A DNA stretch of 64,000 bases. Source: Bemisia tabaci. Taxonomy: Eukaryota; Arthropoda; Insecta; Hemiptera; Aleyrodidae. The notes below the pieces were generated by a model, which saw only the letters and a list, made by a program, of their open reading frames with translations, made no database searches and had not been told where the DNA came from. The position numbers and the translations under genes are program-made. Below, one piece after another: positions 25,085 to 35,337 of the stretch (positions are counted from its first letter, which is position 1; each line of letters opens with the position of its first letter). The DNA is taken from contig NC_092800.1 in NCBI RefSeq assembly GCF_918797505.1, forward strand, positions 29,130,263-29,194,262, read 5' to 3'.

Positions 25085-25430
25085 GTCTACTGCAGTTCCG
25101 ACGGTCTCGTTTTTCCTCTCGGGAATTGGACGTGTTTATGCCAAAATAAACCGTGTGCATTTAGTTTACGTGCAACATAGGTCTCTCTAGCAATAATATG
25201 TCCAATTGTATATTTATACTGTAAAAAATTGAGTGTGTATTACACTGCTTGTATAATGACACATTATTCTTCCGAAGCACATACGCATGACAAAGATTAA
25301 GTAACTTTTTGAGGACTATTTCGTCATTATCTGATATGAGATAGTGGTTAGATTGAAATCACTGATTAGGTTTCCTAAATTTCATAGAGCCTACTTGAAA
25401 TTTCAATTTCGTTAGTTTACTGAAAGAATC
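25085..25430 (+). repeat. About 350-bp repeat, inverted partner of 32810-33165
   Basis: Shared ordered words with the reverse complement of 32810-33165 include GGTCTC, TTGGACGTGTTTAT, ATGTCCAATTGTATATTTA, ATTCTTCCGA, AACTTTTTGAGGAC, GATTGAAATCACTGATTAG and TTGAAATTTCAAT. It has no coding potential. Confidence 0.75.
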
Positions 25431-25519
25431 GGATGAATCCTCTGTGTAAAGATTTCTGTTTAGGTGTTGTCTTCGTACCTCTGCCACTTTCCAATTTTCA
25501 TCTCAAATTACTGAGTGGT

Positions 25520-25654
25520 AGCAGCCCCTGGAGCTGCTAAGACGGCAAGTCAACCGAAAAAAACTCCTGCGGAGATCAAGGTAAAGCTGCTCAAGTTCAA
25601 CATCATACCGGATAGTATATACCCATTAAGGGCTTTCCGGAACATGAAATACAG
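25520..25654 (+). pseudogene. Orphan PEBP exon-1-like fragment
   Basis: The frame ending before GTAAAT at 25655 encodes KKTPAEIKVKLLKFNIIPDS, which resembles the end of PEBP exon 1 in gene A (TPEEI...HNIVPDIV) and gene C (NIIPDVV). A stop codon lies just upstream, there is no signal peptide, and no matching exons 2-5 follow on the + strand. The donor would be phase 2, unlike the phase 0 of the working genes. It is probably a relic of another cluster member; a chance resemblance cannot be excluded. Confidence 0.45.
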
Positions 25655-27585
25655 GTAAATTACAGTGTTTTGTTTGATATTTTTTATAAGAAAAAGAAGA
25701 TAAATCCAACATGAATATGTTGGAAAAGCGTGCCGAATAACTGAAATGTCGGACACATACCCCTGGTTATGAACCCTTAGCGCTCACAAGGATTTGCCTC
25801 TCCAAAAAATACGAAATACGAAAGAAAAAAACTCCACAATTTCGGCAAAATGTAAAGGAGCCAGTAATGAACCTGCCTTTAAATTTGGGAAACCCCCAAA
25901 TGTGCTCTTGATTTTTTTGGCTTGTGTACGTAGTATACCGCCTTTGGGATCGTTTCGTCCCCCTACTCGATACAATAACCGAAGCCCCTAGTTCTTACCG
26001 GAAAGTGACTGCCGCGAACTTCTAAGATTTTCCAAAGCGTGTAAAAAGTTTACTAATCCGTCAATAATTATGATTTAAATTTTTTTTGTCATTCTGGGGC
26101 TTTCTAGTTTATGTGCAATGAATACCAAGAGTCTACGTTACTTGGTTTTTTTTTTAAAAAAAAAAAAACCTAAGAATGCTCCGCGCTAATTTAAAATATG
26201 CATATATAAGCAGAAGCTAACGAACTGATTCGAGGATGGCTGAGCAGTTCGGCACTCTTCGAATGATAATTTCAATCCTCCGTTTTGTTGAAAACGTTGC
26301 TTTGACAGAGCTCTACACCCCTGTTTACCTTTTCAAAATTTGGTACCTCTGCTCTGATAGCCAGGGCCAGCCAGAGCAGCCGTAAGTGCAATCTGTGATG
26401 AGCTTGAGACTCATTAGACCATTTGCTAAACGTGGCTCATACAGGAATCCACTTATCCCTCTCTTCTCCACGCGCCTGATCACTGCGTCGGCGTCTCGAG
26501 GAACAATAGCCCGTTTCCCGGCGCGGCGGCCGCCGGGACCCTATTACTTACGCTTGATTAACCATTTTACCGTCACGCTAGAATTCGTCAAATTTTCAAA
26601 AAAAATTGTTTCGCGAGTATTTAGCAATGTTTTCCTTACCCTCCGTTAAAACACGAATGCAAAGAGGCCTCTTTCATAAAAAAAGGACGAATAGAAGAGA
26701 AGTTACAGCATTCGAAATCCGAAAAAATCAACAAAACCTCGAATTCTCCATACACAAAATAAAATGAGGGGGAAAAAATAAATGTAAATTACAATTAAAT
26801 ATAATTGACCTCAGAATTTGACAAGCAATTCCATCATGTAACGGAGGAAAAATTGGGAGAAATCACAAAAAATTCGCCTCTTGCAAGGGACTTCCTTGTA
26901 ACAATTTTGACCTGAAGACAAGGGTCGAATAGCAGCAGTACTCCATACAATACACGGTATGTGTCTGAACGAGTTAAACATTTTTCATAAGTCCAAATAA
27001 AAAATTCTTTATATTTTTAACTACAGTGTCTCTTGAGTCGTTTAAGCCAAAAAACAAAAACAAAAATCCCGTCGAGATTCTGGAACAGAGACAATTCTGG
27101 AACGTAAAGGCGCTTGAAAAGTATTCTGGGGCTAAGAAAGCTAAATCACCGGTCGTAAATTCCGTTATATTATTAAAAAGAAATTGACTCCATAGTTTAA
27201 TGCCTTAGTTTCTTAAATACGATTATTTTAAGCACTCAAACATTATTTTATACCACCAATGAGGTGATTTCCCGAGAGCCGATAATATCACGAATTTCTC
27301 ATAGAACCCTTCAAAAATGGCTTGCTCTTTGGGCAGCCAATTCGGCCATCGAACCCGGGTTTAAATGGAAGGTAATGATAACACAAAGCTCTGAGAAAAA
27401 TTTTGAGATGAATATAGGAACGGTTTGTAAATAACGAAGAGAGGCGGGCACAGCGGCTTTAATCCGATCTAATTTTTGCCGTTATTCTGTTGAATTGATG
27501 TTGCCGCGGACTTCTGACTGTGTCCACACATGGTTTCTGTTCAGCATATCGATACATTAGTATTTTTACACGTAGAATCTAATTT
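25655..27585. other. No gene seen (spacer with a small GC-rich patch)
   Basis: AT-rich, apart from about 26340-26580, which is GC-rich with CpGs. No supported frame. A T run next to an A run lies at about 26147-26168. Confidence 0.35.
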
Positions 27586-27950
27586 TCACGTCAGGGAGTC
27601 GACATATTTCGATTTTTTCGATTTTATACGGAAAATTGATGGTTTTTCAGGATTGAAAGTACTTATTTTTGTTTCATGAAAAATCAATGCACCCAAAATG
27701 ACTATAGCATATTGAATTTTACATACATATGTGCACTCACGAAATTGATTGGTAAATTCAACGAGTAGGTACATCGACCTGATATCAAGTTTCTGCGAAT
27801 TTTTACGGCAAATCGGTAGATTTTCGGGATGTAAATTGCTTACTTTGAATTCATGAATGAAATAAGCATGGACATGGCTGAATTTATTTGCATATAGTGA
27901 AATAGCATATCTGAAATAGTGCATGTAAAACAATCTGAATCCTTATTCAT
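27586..27950. repeat. Diverged tandem duplication, period about 177 bp
   Basis: TACGGAAAATTGATGG near 27627 and TACGGCAAATCGGTAG near 27804 head two related blocks (ACAT, GATTTTT, TTTCAGG/TTTCGGG, TTCATGAA). A 115-codon minus-strand frame crosses both units and shows the same internal repeat; I regard it as a by-product of the duplication. Confidence 0.55.
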
Positions 27951-29829
27951 TGTCAACTTCAAGAATTTGTCTGCAACTGATGTTAGAAAACAAGTATATG
28001 AGAGTACAACACTGCTACGATTAGTAGACTACACCTAATTGGGGTCATACGAAAAGTCATCTTCCAGTGACAACTCCGATCAGTAATCACAAGTATATAA
28101 TTATGTATATTAACCATCACGAATTACACGGTTAGTTTTAAGTCATGTTACGCTGTTTCAAATAATTTTCTTTACTATTAACATGTTAAGTTGTTCTCTG
28201 ATTCTTTTGTCTCGGAAAAAAAAAGATAAATGAGGAAATGAACTTTTGTACGCTGTCTTCCGCCAGCTTCTTTGGGGCGGGAGGGGTGTAGTGAGCGCAG
28301 CAAAATAAATAAGAAATACATAAAGCTGGCAACAAGGCATTATGCCGAAAATAGTAAAGTGCAACAATGCAGCAGGATGCACTTGCGCATTTAAGGAATA
28401 GTTAAAAGACCAAGTCCAATCCCAAATTGTAAAAGTAGTTCCTGGAAGAACAGGTGAATCGGGAAAAGTAAAACAAAATTAAAAGGTTTGGGCAATAAAT
28501 GTGTCAAGCCCAAGTAAGGCAGATTCATCGCACGGGTCTTTGTCAGAGCCACCCTAGAGAAAATATTACCCCGCAGCGAGCTCGCAGACAGCGACACTAA
28601 ACTGCAGAAGTTGAAGGATTTGTTAGGACCATCCGAAGCTCTAGCAATGATCAGGCCAAATATGCGACCCTGTCCTACTGTTCCCTGCCAAAGTTGCATG
28701 AAAAGAATAGGAGTCAACATGAAAAGAAAGGGACAGAGTAAGTCTTGTAAGGTGATTAACATTTTTAATTTTTTTTACATACCTCTTGGTTTCCAGTTGT
28801 AATTTATGTTTTAATTTTATCCACTGAATTTAAATAAGAATATAAATGAAAAAATGTAAACAAATGAAAAAGTATGTGGTCACCAACTGGTTGTCCTCTG
28901 AATTTTCATGGATAGTACTTTGAAAAGTTCTGCAACATCAGACCATAATCAAGAAGCAGTAAGGAAAATGCGTATACTTACTGACTTAACTGCAAGGGCT
29001 GACATGCTAAATTTGGGCTTTTAAAATGCCCACTTACCTTCACTATAAAGTTGATGCAAAGAGTACAGTTCTAGAGTGATTAGACATTGTAAATTTGAAG
29101 AAAATTCCTCCCTCCAATGAGTATTTTCCTGCTTGAAGGAGAAGGAACAGCACATTATGTGTGATTGATATGCTGAAGGAAAAGCTCTCGCTTAAAATTA
29201 ATGAAAAGAATCGGTCAGTTTAACTTGACTTATTCACTTATAACTATCAAAATTCAGAAATTTGTACAATTCATTTTGAGTGTGATCTTGGTGAATGATG
29301 ATTATTTTTTTAATTTTATAGGCCAGTGATGATGCAATTTTTCTAAAAATCACTACCTGATCCTTGAATTCTTGGAATTTGTCTATTCTTGCAAGGAGCG
29401 AAGAATGCCTCATAGTGTGGAATATTTTGGAAGACCATGTGCAAATAAGGTACAGATTATTCTTATTTTTTGGCATGCTAAAATAGATAAGAACATTTGT
29501 GAGAGGATTCACGGAAAAAAAAGGTTAAAAAAGTTTTGATTGGTAGGTTTTTTTTGGTTTTTTTTTCTAAAAAAAAAAAAAATATAAATAAAAAATTGTG
29601 TTTAATTTTAAGGCACTCTTTTGGTATACAGAACAATTTCAGTTCACTGACCCACATTGTTTTGAGCCAAGGAATGTGCTTTTGAATTAAATACAATTTT
29701 TCTTTCAAATTCAAAAACTTTTTTAACATTTTTATCAGTATATATTAGATGCTGCAATTGATCCTTAATTTTTAATGAGGCTCTGAACCTGTGTTTACCT
29801 CTGTGGTCAGGTTACCTGCTGGCTAATAT
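27951..29829. other. No recognised gene; unassigned frame at 28391-28802
   Basis: Overlapping open frames on both strands near 28391-28802 may be a transposon protein relic (the + frame has CPTVPCQSCMKR), but I recognise no family. A T run lies next to an A run at about 29548-29580. The rest is AT-rich. Confidence 0.35.
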
Positions 29830-30110
29830 ACCTACTGTGAGGACTCTCACCCAGTGGATAGGAGCCAACCTAACTGCGAGGTCCTCTCACCTATCTGCGA
29901 GGTGCTCTCACCTATCGGCGAGGTCTCCTAACCTATCGCGAGGCGAGGTCCTCGCCGTGAGCTGTCAGCACCTCGCGGCGAGGTCCATGCCTAACCGACT
30001 TCCTCACTGCGAGGTCTTGGCAAGGTCATCACCTAACTGCGAGGAGTTTCCTAACCGCGAGGTCCAAAATATGCTGCGAGCTGTCTGCGAGCTCGCTGCG
30101 AGGTAATATT
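29830..30110. repeat. Degenerate GCGAGGT repeat tract
   Basis: About 280 bp made of irregularly spaced copies of CTGCGAGGT or GCGAGGTC alternating with CTAACC and CTCACCTA. Spacing varies from about 10 to 25 bp, so it is not a simple satellite. It keeps one + strand frame open (29837-30106), with an S/R/L-rich product that I consider a by-product. Confidence 0.7.
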
Positions 30111-30589
30111 TTCTCTAGGGCAGCTGCGAGGGGGTATTTTCAATATACTTTAATGATGGTGAAAATTCATTGCATAGGTATGGAAATAATGGATATGGGT
30201 AGGTCGAAAGCGTAGGTAATGCAAAAAATTGACATTTATAGAATGTATTAGTTATTACACATTTGCACTTAACATTCTCAGATAGCAGAAAAGAAAAAAT
30301 AACCACCGATAACACCTATACAAATTCAACAATTACGTTCCTCTTGCCATTTTAAAAAAAGACCCAATAGCTCAAAAAGACCTTTATAGCTCTTCCACCG
30401 ATAGAAAATATATCATATTATACAATTTTATCCGTGCTTTTCATTATGATGTCAGATCCTCAGGACATACAGTCAGCAGAGTGCCGGACCCTGCGTCTAA
30501 ATTTTACTTCTTGACATATTATACTTAGTGGCTTTCTTTCATAACATCCATTATCACCAGGAGGATATACCTTCTTAGGCCACTACACT

Positions 30590-31930
30590 CATGAAGAAAC
30601 AAAACAACCTGAAATCACATGATACTCATGAGGAAGATTACGTCAACAGTCTTTTATTTTCTTACAATACGTTATTTCATTAGAAAGGGCGTGAACCACA
30701 CGTATATCTGCATAAAACATAGCAGCCATAAATAATCAAAAACGATGAGTCAGAAACGATAGTCGATTATGTCGCTTGAATTCAAACAAGTAATACTCTT
30801 TATATCTATAATTTCTACGGGCAGAAATCGGTACTCTTTGAATTATATATCCATCGTGATGTATTAGTAGCGGCTAAAAGACGGCTACCATCACCACGTG
30901 AGAAACAGAAAAACTTCGTGAAGTTGTTTAAATGACTTACCGATCATTAAAAAAGTGAAGAAATCATCTACTCCCCGCGAAAATCTGACCGGAAACGGTC
31001 GCGCAACATCATTTCCAAAATTAGCGTTGTAGACGTATTTAATCTGGTGAAACAAAAATATAAGATTGTTTATCCTTTTTGGCTACCAAGAGAGAGTGTG
31101 GAAATAGTACCAAGGGTTAAAAGCGGAAATCGTGCGACGTATAAGTTGAAAACGTATTGTCTCACTGAAAATAACGGAATATGTAATGAAAAACCGAGAC
31201 TTGGAAACTGCGTCGAAAATTAAAATTAAGATGACGATACGAATGCACGTCTATAGAGGTAAAAAGACATATTTTTAGTAAGATTCTTTTAACTTTGTGC
31301 GACGTTGGCTGTGTGTTCAGAAGAACTTTCGCTCCGCAAATTCTCCACATGCAGAGATAGGGAGCAAATGAATTATCAGGGTAGGCCACCTTGTGATGCA
31401 AATTCCAAGACTGAAAACTCAGCAACTCTGCGTATGTAATTGTTCCCTATCTCTGCACGGAGAGTTTGACTAGATTTAGAAGTAGACTCTCAAGATGGCA
31501 TGGGATATTTCCTCCATCACAGGCTCTAATTTGAGAGCTTTTTTTGTGCTTCGGAGTTTTTTTTTGTGGAGGAAACCAATGGCACCATCGTGTTCTTCGC
31601 GAAATTTTGCGTAGGAACCGGTGTTTAAATTGCACATCCCCCACACATGCAATTAAAAGCTCGTTCTTTTTTAAAGCAGCAGCATATCTCGATTTTTTCT
31701 TTTGCCTGTAGGTAAACCTCGTCCACATTGTTGAAAGTACCGAGAAAACGCTTACCGTTAGTTCATGCTTTGAGGGACGATCGACAGTATCAAGCACGAT
31801 GTCCTGTTCCTCAATTTCTTCCGGAGTTTTCACTAACATGACCAGTTCCGCTAGCAAAAAAGCGAATATCAAACTCAATCGGAGCTGAACAGCCATTGTA
31901 CAAAAGAAAAAACAATCTATACTATAAGCT
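30590..31930 (-). pseudogene. Partial tandem copy of PEBP gene A (exons 1-2 only)
   Basis: Exon 1 (31896-31756, starting MAVQLRLSLIF) and exon 2 (31043-30941, IKYVYNANFG...FLMI) keep the reading frame, both splice signals and phases 0 and 1, and match gene A. Exon 2 carries in-frame deletions compared with gene A. Flanking intron sequence is also shared: the intron 1 start resembles 20050-20230 and intron 2 resembles 19300-19440. The similarity stops at about 30590, just where gene A exon 3 would begin. No exons 3-5 follow down to gene A. It is a segmental duplication that broke at exon 3, so the product would lack DPDxP, the pocket histidine and GxHR. It could still yield a short secreted peptide if a later exon is used. 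Confidence 0.7.
31335..31655. repeat. Foldback element, family F1 (diverged)
   Basis: Contains GCAGAGATAGGGAGCAAATG at the left and TGTTCCCTATCTCTGCA at the right, then GTAGACTCTCAAGATGGC, GGGATAT and CCAATGGCACCATCGTG. It lies in intron 1 of the partial gene A copy, in the same intron where gene A carries its own split F1 element. Confidence 0.75.
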
Positions 31931-31967
31931 CCAAGACCTCCTAATTTTGCGAAACTGGTGACGCTTA

Positions 31968-32290
31968 GTTCCAGCGTTCTACCGGGCCGATTTTCATGAT
32001 TTTTGCGGCTATCGACGGGCAATTGTCTCTAAATAAGCCAACTCTTTTCAGATTTTCAAAATATTGCCCAGGTTTTTTTATATTACGTGGTAAAGTTGCG
32101 AATTCTCCCATTTAAACAATGTAAATTTATACTTTTTGTCATAGTTCGTTTGAGCGTTCTACCGGGCCGATTTCCATGATTTTTGCGTAAATCGATAGGT
32201 AATAGGCCCTAGATGAGCCCGCTGTAATCAGATTTTGGAAAAAGGACCCAGGTTTTTTTAAAATCACGTTATAAAAGTGAGTGAGTTTAT
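31968..32290. repeat. Tandem duplication, period 180 bp
   Basis: AGCGTTCTACCGGGCCGATT occurs at about 31973 and again 180 bp later at about 32153. Both are followed by CATGATTTTTGCG, ATCGA, CAGATTTT and CCAGGTTTTTTTA, so two clear units are present. Confidence 0.8.
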
Positions 32291-32424
32291 AGAGTGCTCC
32301 GGTACTGCTACCGCTATGCGCGGGAGGATGCGCAGTGGTCGAGGAGGTTGCGCAGTAGCTGTGTAGCCTGCGCATCAGCTCTACACTTATCTACACAAGA
32401 TTCGCATCCAAGCCCTCACGTCGA

Positions 32425-32500
32425 GCGGTGACCGAGTCGTCTAAGACTTCGAACGCGTCCACTGTGAACTCGATGTAGGTTCGATTCCCGACTCAGGAAA
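32425..32500 (+). repeat. tRNA-like sequence (decayed Ser/Leu type or SINE head)
   Basis: GTGACCGAGTCGTCTAAG fits the D-arm/A-box region of serine or leucine tRNAs, and GGTTCGATTCCCGACTC fits the T arm/B box. The acceptor stem is not clearly paired, so I treat it as a tRNA relic or SINE head and not a tRNA gene. Confidence 0.5.
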
Positions 32501-32682
32501 TCTTCACTATTACCTTACTATCATTGTCATTGTTCTACTGCAATATTTCATCAAGCAGTCATTTCAAAACAGGTCCTTTTAATTTTAAAGTAATTTTAAG
32601 TAAAGTTTAAAATTAAAGTATACCTCATATCGTAATTGTTTAGGGGAAAAATAAAACTAACACTGATAGGAGGGTAAAAATA

Positions 32683-32764
32683 GGGCCGCGAAGCGGCCCA
32701 TTGATGGCGCGGAGCGCCTTCAGGGGGTTGGGCCGCGTAGCGGCCAGGGGGCGTAGCCCCCTAG
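32683..32764 (+). mobile_element. Array of four GNA-loop mini-hairpins ending in CTAG (candidate Helitron 3' end)
   Basis: Four consecutive perfect hairpins, each with a three-base loop of form GNA: 32683-32699 (stem 7, loop GAA), 32706-32718 (stem 5, loop GGA), 32731-32745 (stem 6, loop GTA) and 32747-32761 (stem 6-7, loop GTA). The last is followed at once by CTAG|T, matching the CTRR-T end next to a GC hairpin that is typical of Helitrons. The 5' end of such an element was not identified. Confidence 0.5.
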
Positions 32765-32809
32765 TTTCAATATACACCGGCACCGCACACTGGTTAATGG
32801 CACCGCGAA

Positions 32810-33165
32810 AACACCCTTAAACGTTTCAGCAAACTAACGACATTGAAATTTCAATTAACCTCTATGAAATGTATGAGATCTAATCAGTGATTTCAATCTT
32901 AAACACTCTTTCATACTGAAACATGACGAAACGGCGCGGCGGTCCTCAAAAAGTTATTCAATCTTAGTCATGCGGATGTGCCTCGGAAGAATAGTGGGCC
33001 ATTGCACACGCAGTCCTCCATTTTTGACAACGTAAATATACAATTGGACATACGTATGCCAAAAAGAACTATGTCGCACATAAACCGTATGATGCACTTG
33101 GTTCCTTTTAGTATAAACACATCCAAATGCCGAGAAGAGAAATGAGACCGTATATATGTATAAAT
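32810..33165 (-). repeat. About 350-bp repeat, inverted partner of 25085-25430
   Basis: Read on the minus strand, it follows the 25085-25430 copy almost word for word with scattered substitutions. It includes the AAAGGAACCAAG word of the F5 group (about 33095-33110). It lies directly between the mini-hairpin array and the phospholipase-like frame. Confidence 0.75.
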
Positions 33166-33246
33166 CTTAGTTGATATTCATAAATGCATAAATGAATAAT
33201 ATATACATGTATTCCAACTGTTTTCAAGTTTTTTTATTCATGATAA

Positions 33247-33790
33247 CGATTATATGTGTACCGCCTAAAGAAGAAATTTAAAGGTAAGGGATTTATAAAT
33301 TCTGTAATTGACTTTCTAGGTGAAAAAGGCATAGATTTGACGCTACCAACCTATACATGGTGCGGGCCAGGAACTGATGTTGAAAAGAATTTAAGAGAAG
33401 GAAAACCCCCTAAAAATTCCCTCGATTTATTTTGCAAAGACCATGACTTAGTTTTTCACCATAGCGAATACCCAGAGGTGTAAGGAGAAAAGCAGATAAA
33501 ATTTTAATAGATAAAGCTTGGGAAAGAGTGAAATTTTAAAAGATAAAGCTTGGGAAAGAGTAACTGCTAAAGATACTCCTTTAGAGGAGCGACTTACTGC
33601 TTACTTGATTACAAATTTAATGAAAGCTAAAGTTGCTATGGGTGGTGGGATGGGAAAAACTGAAAAAAAGCAAGGAAGAAAAAAAATGGAGAAAAATAAA
33701 GGGAAAAGGATTTGTGCAGGTCCTGGATTTCCCCACATTCTGAGTAAAATTAGATCTACATTTAAAAAAATAAAGGAGAGAGACATTTAA
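33247..33790 (+). pseudogene. Broken parvovirus-type phospholipase A2 fragment (endogenous viral-like)
   Basis: Two reading frames together resemble the phospholipase A2 region of densovirus/parvovirus VP1 capsid proteins, a domain that acts on endosomal membranes during entry. The first (to 33483) has the GPG calcium-loop motif and the C-x2-HD active-site motif. The second (to 33790) carries the lysine-rich downstream part. Breaks: no ATG in the open frame, a one-base frame slip near 33479, and a 32-bp direct repeat (33501-33532 and 33533-33564) that shifts the frame again. No replication gene or capsid core is nearby. Such PLA2 segments also occur as captured pieces in insect transposons, so a direct viral origin is an inference. 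Confidence 0.7.
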
Positions 33791-33797
33791 TTTTAGG

Positions 33798-34125
33798 TAG
33801 AAAATTTACAGAGTTAGTAGTAATTTTTCGAGCTTCACCAAGTCAAAATTCACGAACACTATTAGTATTTTTCATTTAATTGATAGTACGAAAACAGTAA
33901 GTAATTTTCAAGCTTCACAAAGTTGAAAACAGAAAGCGTCAAGTATTTAAATTTTACGACTAAGAAGATCTGTAAAGTTAGTAGTAATTTTTCGAGCTAT
34001 CCCAAGTCAAAAATTCACGAAAACCAAAAGTAATTTTCATTATTTATTGATAGTACGGAAACAGTTAGTAATTTTCAAGCTTCACAAAGTTGAAAATAGA
34101 AAGCGTAACGTAATTTTCAAGAATT
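33798..34125. repeat. Tandem duplication, period about 164 bp
   Basis: GTTAGTAGTAATTTTTCGAG starts at 33813 and again at 33977. Both are followed by CAAGTCAAA, TTCACGAA, TTGATAGTACG and TTCAAGCTTCACAAAGTTGA. Two units, directly downstream of the phospholipase-like fragment. Confidence 0.8.
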
Positions 34126-34309
34126 TTTTTTATTATTATATTCTCTAATTAAGGACTTCCTACGAAACTCTAGGTAATTTTCCTTGCAATAGTTCAATCC
34201 AAATCTAAAATTTTCATTTGCTTTAAAGTGAAAAATTAGCCGAAAGTCTCAAGTAAGTTTATTAGAAGAATTAAATATTCAGTGAAATTCTATTCGCCGA
34301 TTTTCCATT

Positions 34310-34870
34310 AAATTTTCTGGGGCAGCAGAAAATTATTACCAAAATTTAGACGAAAAGTCGAAATAGGAGAATTGTTATCATGGAGTGAAATTTTATCCCC
34401 AAATTTTACTGCAGATTATTTCTGGGGCAGCAGAAAAGAATTTGCAATTTGTTTAAACAAAAGTCTTCAAGAAAATTTGTTTATTTTATTCGTTTATTCT
34501 AAAATTTCTGGGGCAGCAGAAAAGTAATTCAAGAAATTTAGACGAAAAGTCGAAATAGGAGAATTGTTATCATGGAGAGAAATTTTATTCGCAAATTTTA
34601 CTGCAGATCATTTCTGGGGCAGCAGAAAAGAATTTAAAATTTGTTTAAACAAAAGTCTTCAAGAAAATTTGTTTATTTTATTCGTTTATTCTAAAATTTC
34701 TGGGGCAGCAGAAAAGTAATTCAAGAAATTTAGACGAAAGTCTTGAGTAAATTTCATTGAAATTTCGAATTATCAGTCGAATTTAATTCGCAGATATTAC
34801 TTTAAGTAGTAAATTTACAGAGCTACAGATAGCTTCAAATAATTTCTGGGGCAGCAGAAAAGCTATTTAT
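34310..34870. repeat. 192-bp tandem duplication carrying six TTCTGGGGCAGCAGAA hairpins
   Basis: The word TTTCTGGGGCAGCAGAAA occurs six times (about 34316, 34420, 34505, 34611, 34697, 34841) and can fold as TTTCTG/CAGAAA with a six-base loop. The larger unit repeats with period 192 (GACGAAAAGTCGAAATAGGA at 34349 and 34541). The hairpin word stays unchanged while the spacers between copies vary. It may be the leader or LTR of the retroelement whose Gag-like frames follow. Confidence 0.8.
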
Positions 34871-35337
34871 TAAAATTCTGTTTCAAACTTGTAAGCAAGA
34901 TTAAATCTTTGTGAAGTTCAACCTGTGCATACTTCAAAGTTCTGAAAGTTGATTTCTTCTTCAAGCTTTCATACTGGCATTTTTTTTAAAAGAAAGTTTA
35001 GTTTAAGTGTATCATCTCCTTGTGCCTATCGCGGCAATTTGGCGACTTTGTCTCAGATTTATCCTCCCGTGCTGATTCTCATACGCAGCTGTGATCAAAC
35101 TTTTCAAATCACGACGATGATTGCGCAGAGAATCTGGACGCGCGACGAAATCTCGGATTTCTTTAAGCCTTTTTGCTGATTCTTCTTTCATTGCCTCTAT
35201 CAGTGTTTGCTAAATTAGTGCCGAGTACGCGGAAGTATCTTATTTTTTTTGCTAGAGTCAAAATTTTCTCTGCTCGTCGGGAAATTGTGCGTCGTTCCAT
35301 AAACATCGCGTCGAGTAAATAAACAGTAAAAGCTACC

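Noticed and set aside
28391..28802. Zinc-finger or THAP-type transposon protein
   Set aside because: A few cysteines are present, but spacing does not fit a known finger; left unassigned.
29837..30106. 89-codon + frame in the GCGAGGT tract
   Set aside because: The repetitive SAR/LSA product simply follows the DNA repeat.
34310..34870. CRISPR array
   Set aside because: The repeated 18-bp word has unequal, non-unique spacers within a eukaryotic tandem duplication, and no cas genes exist.
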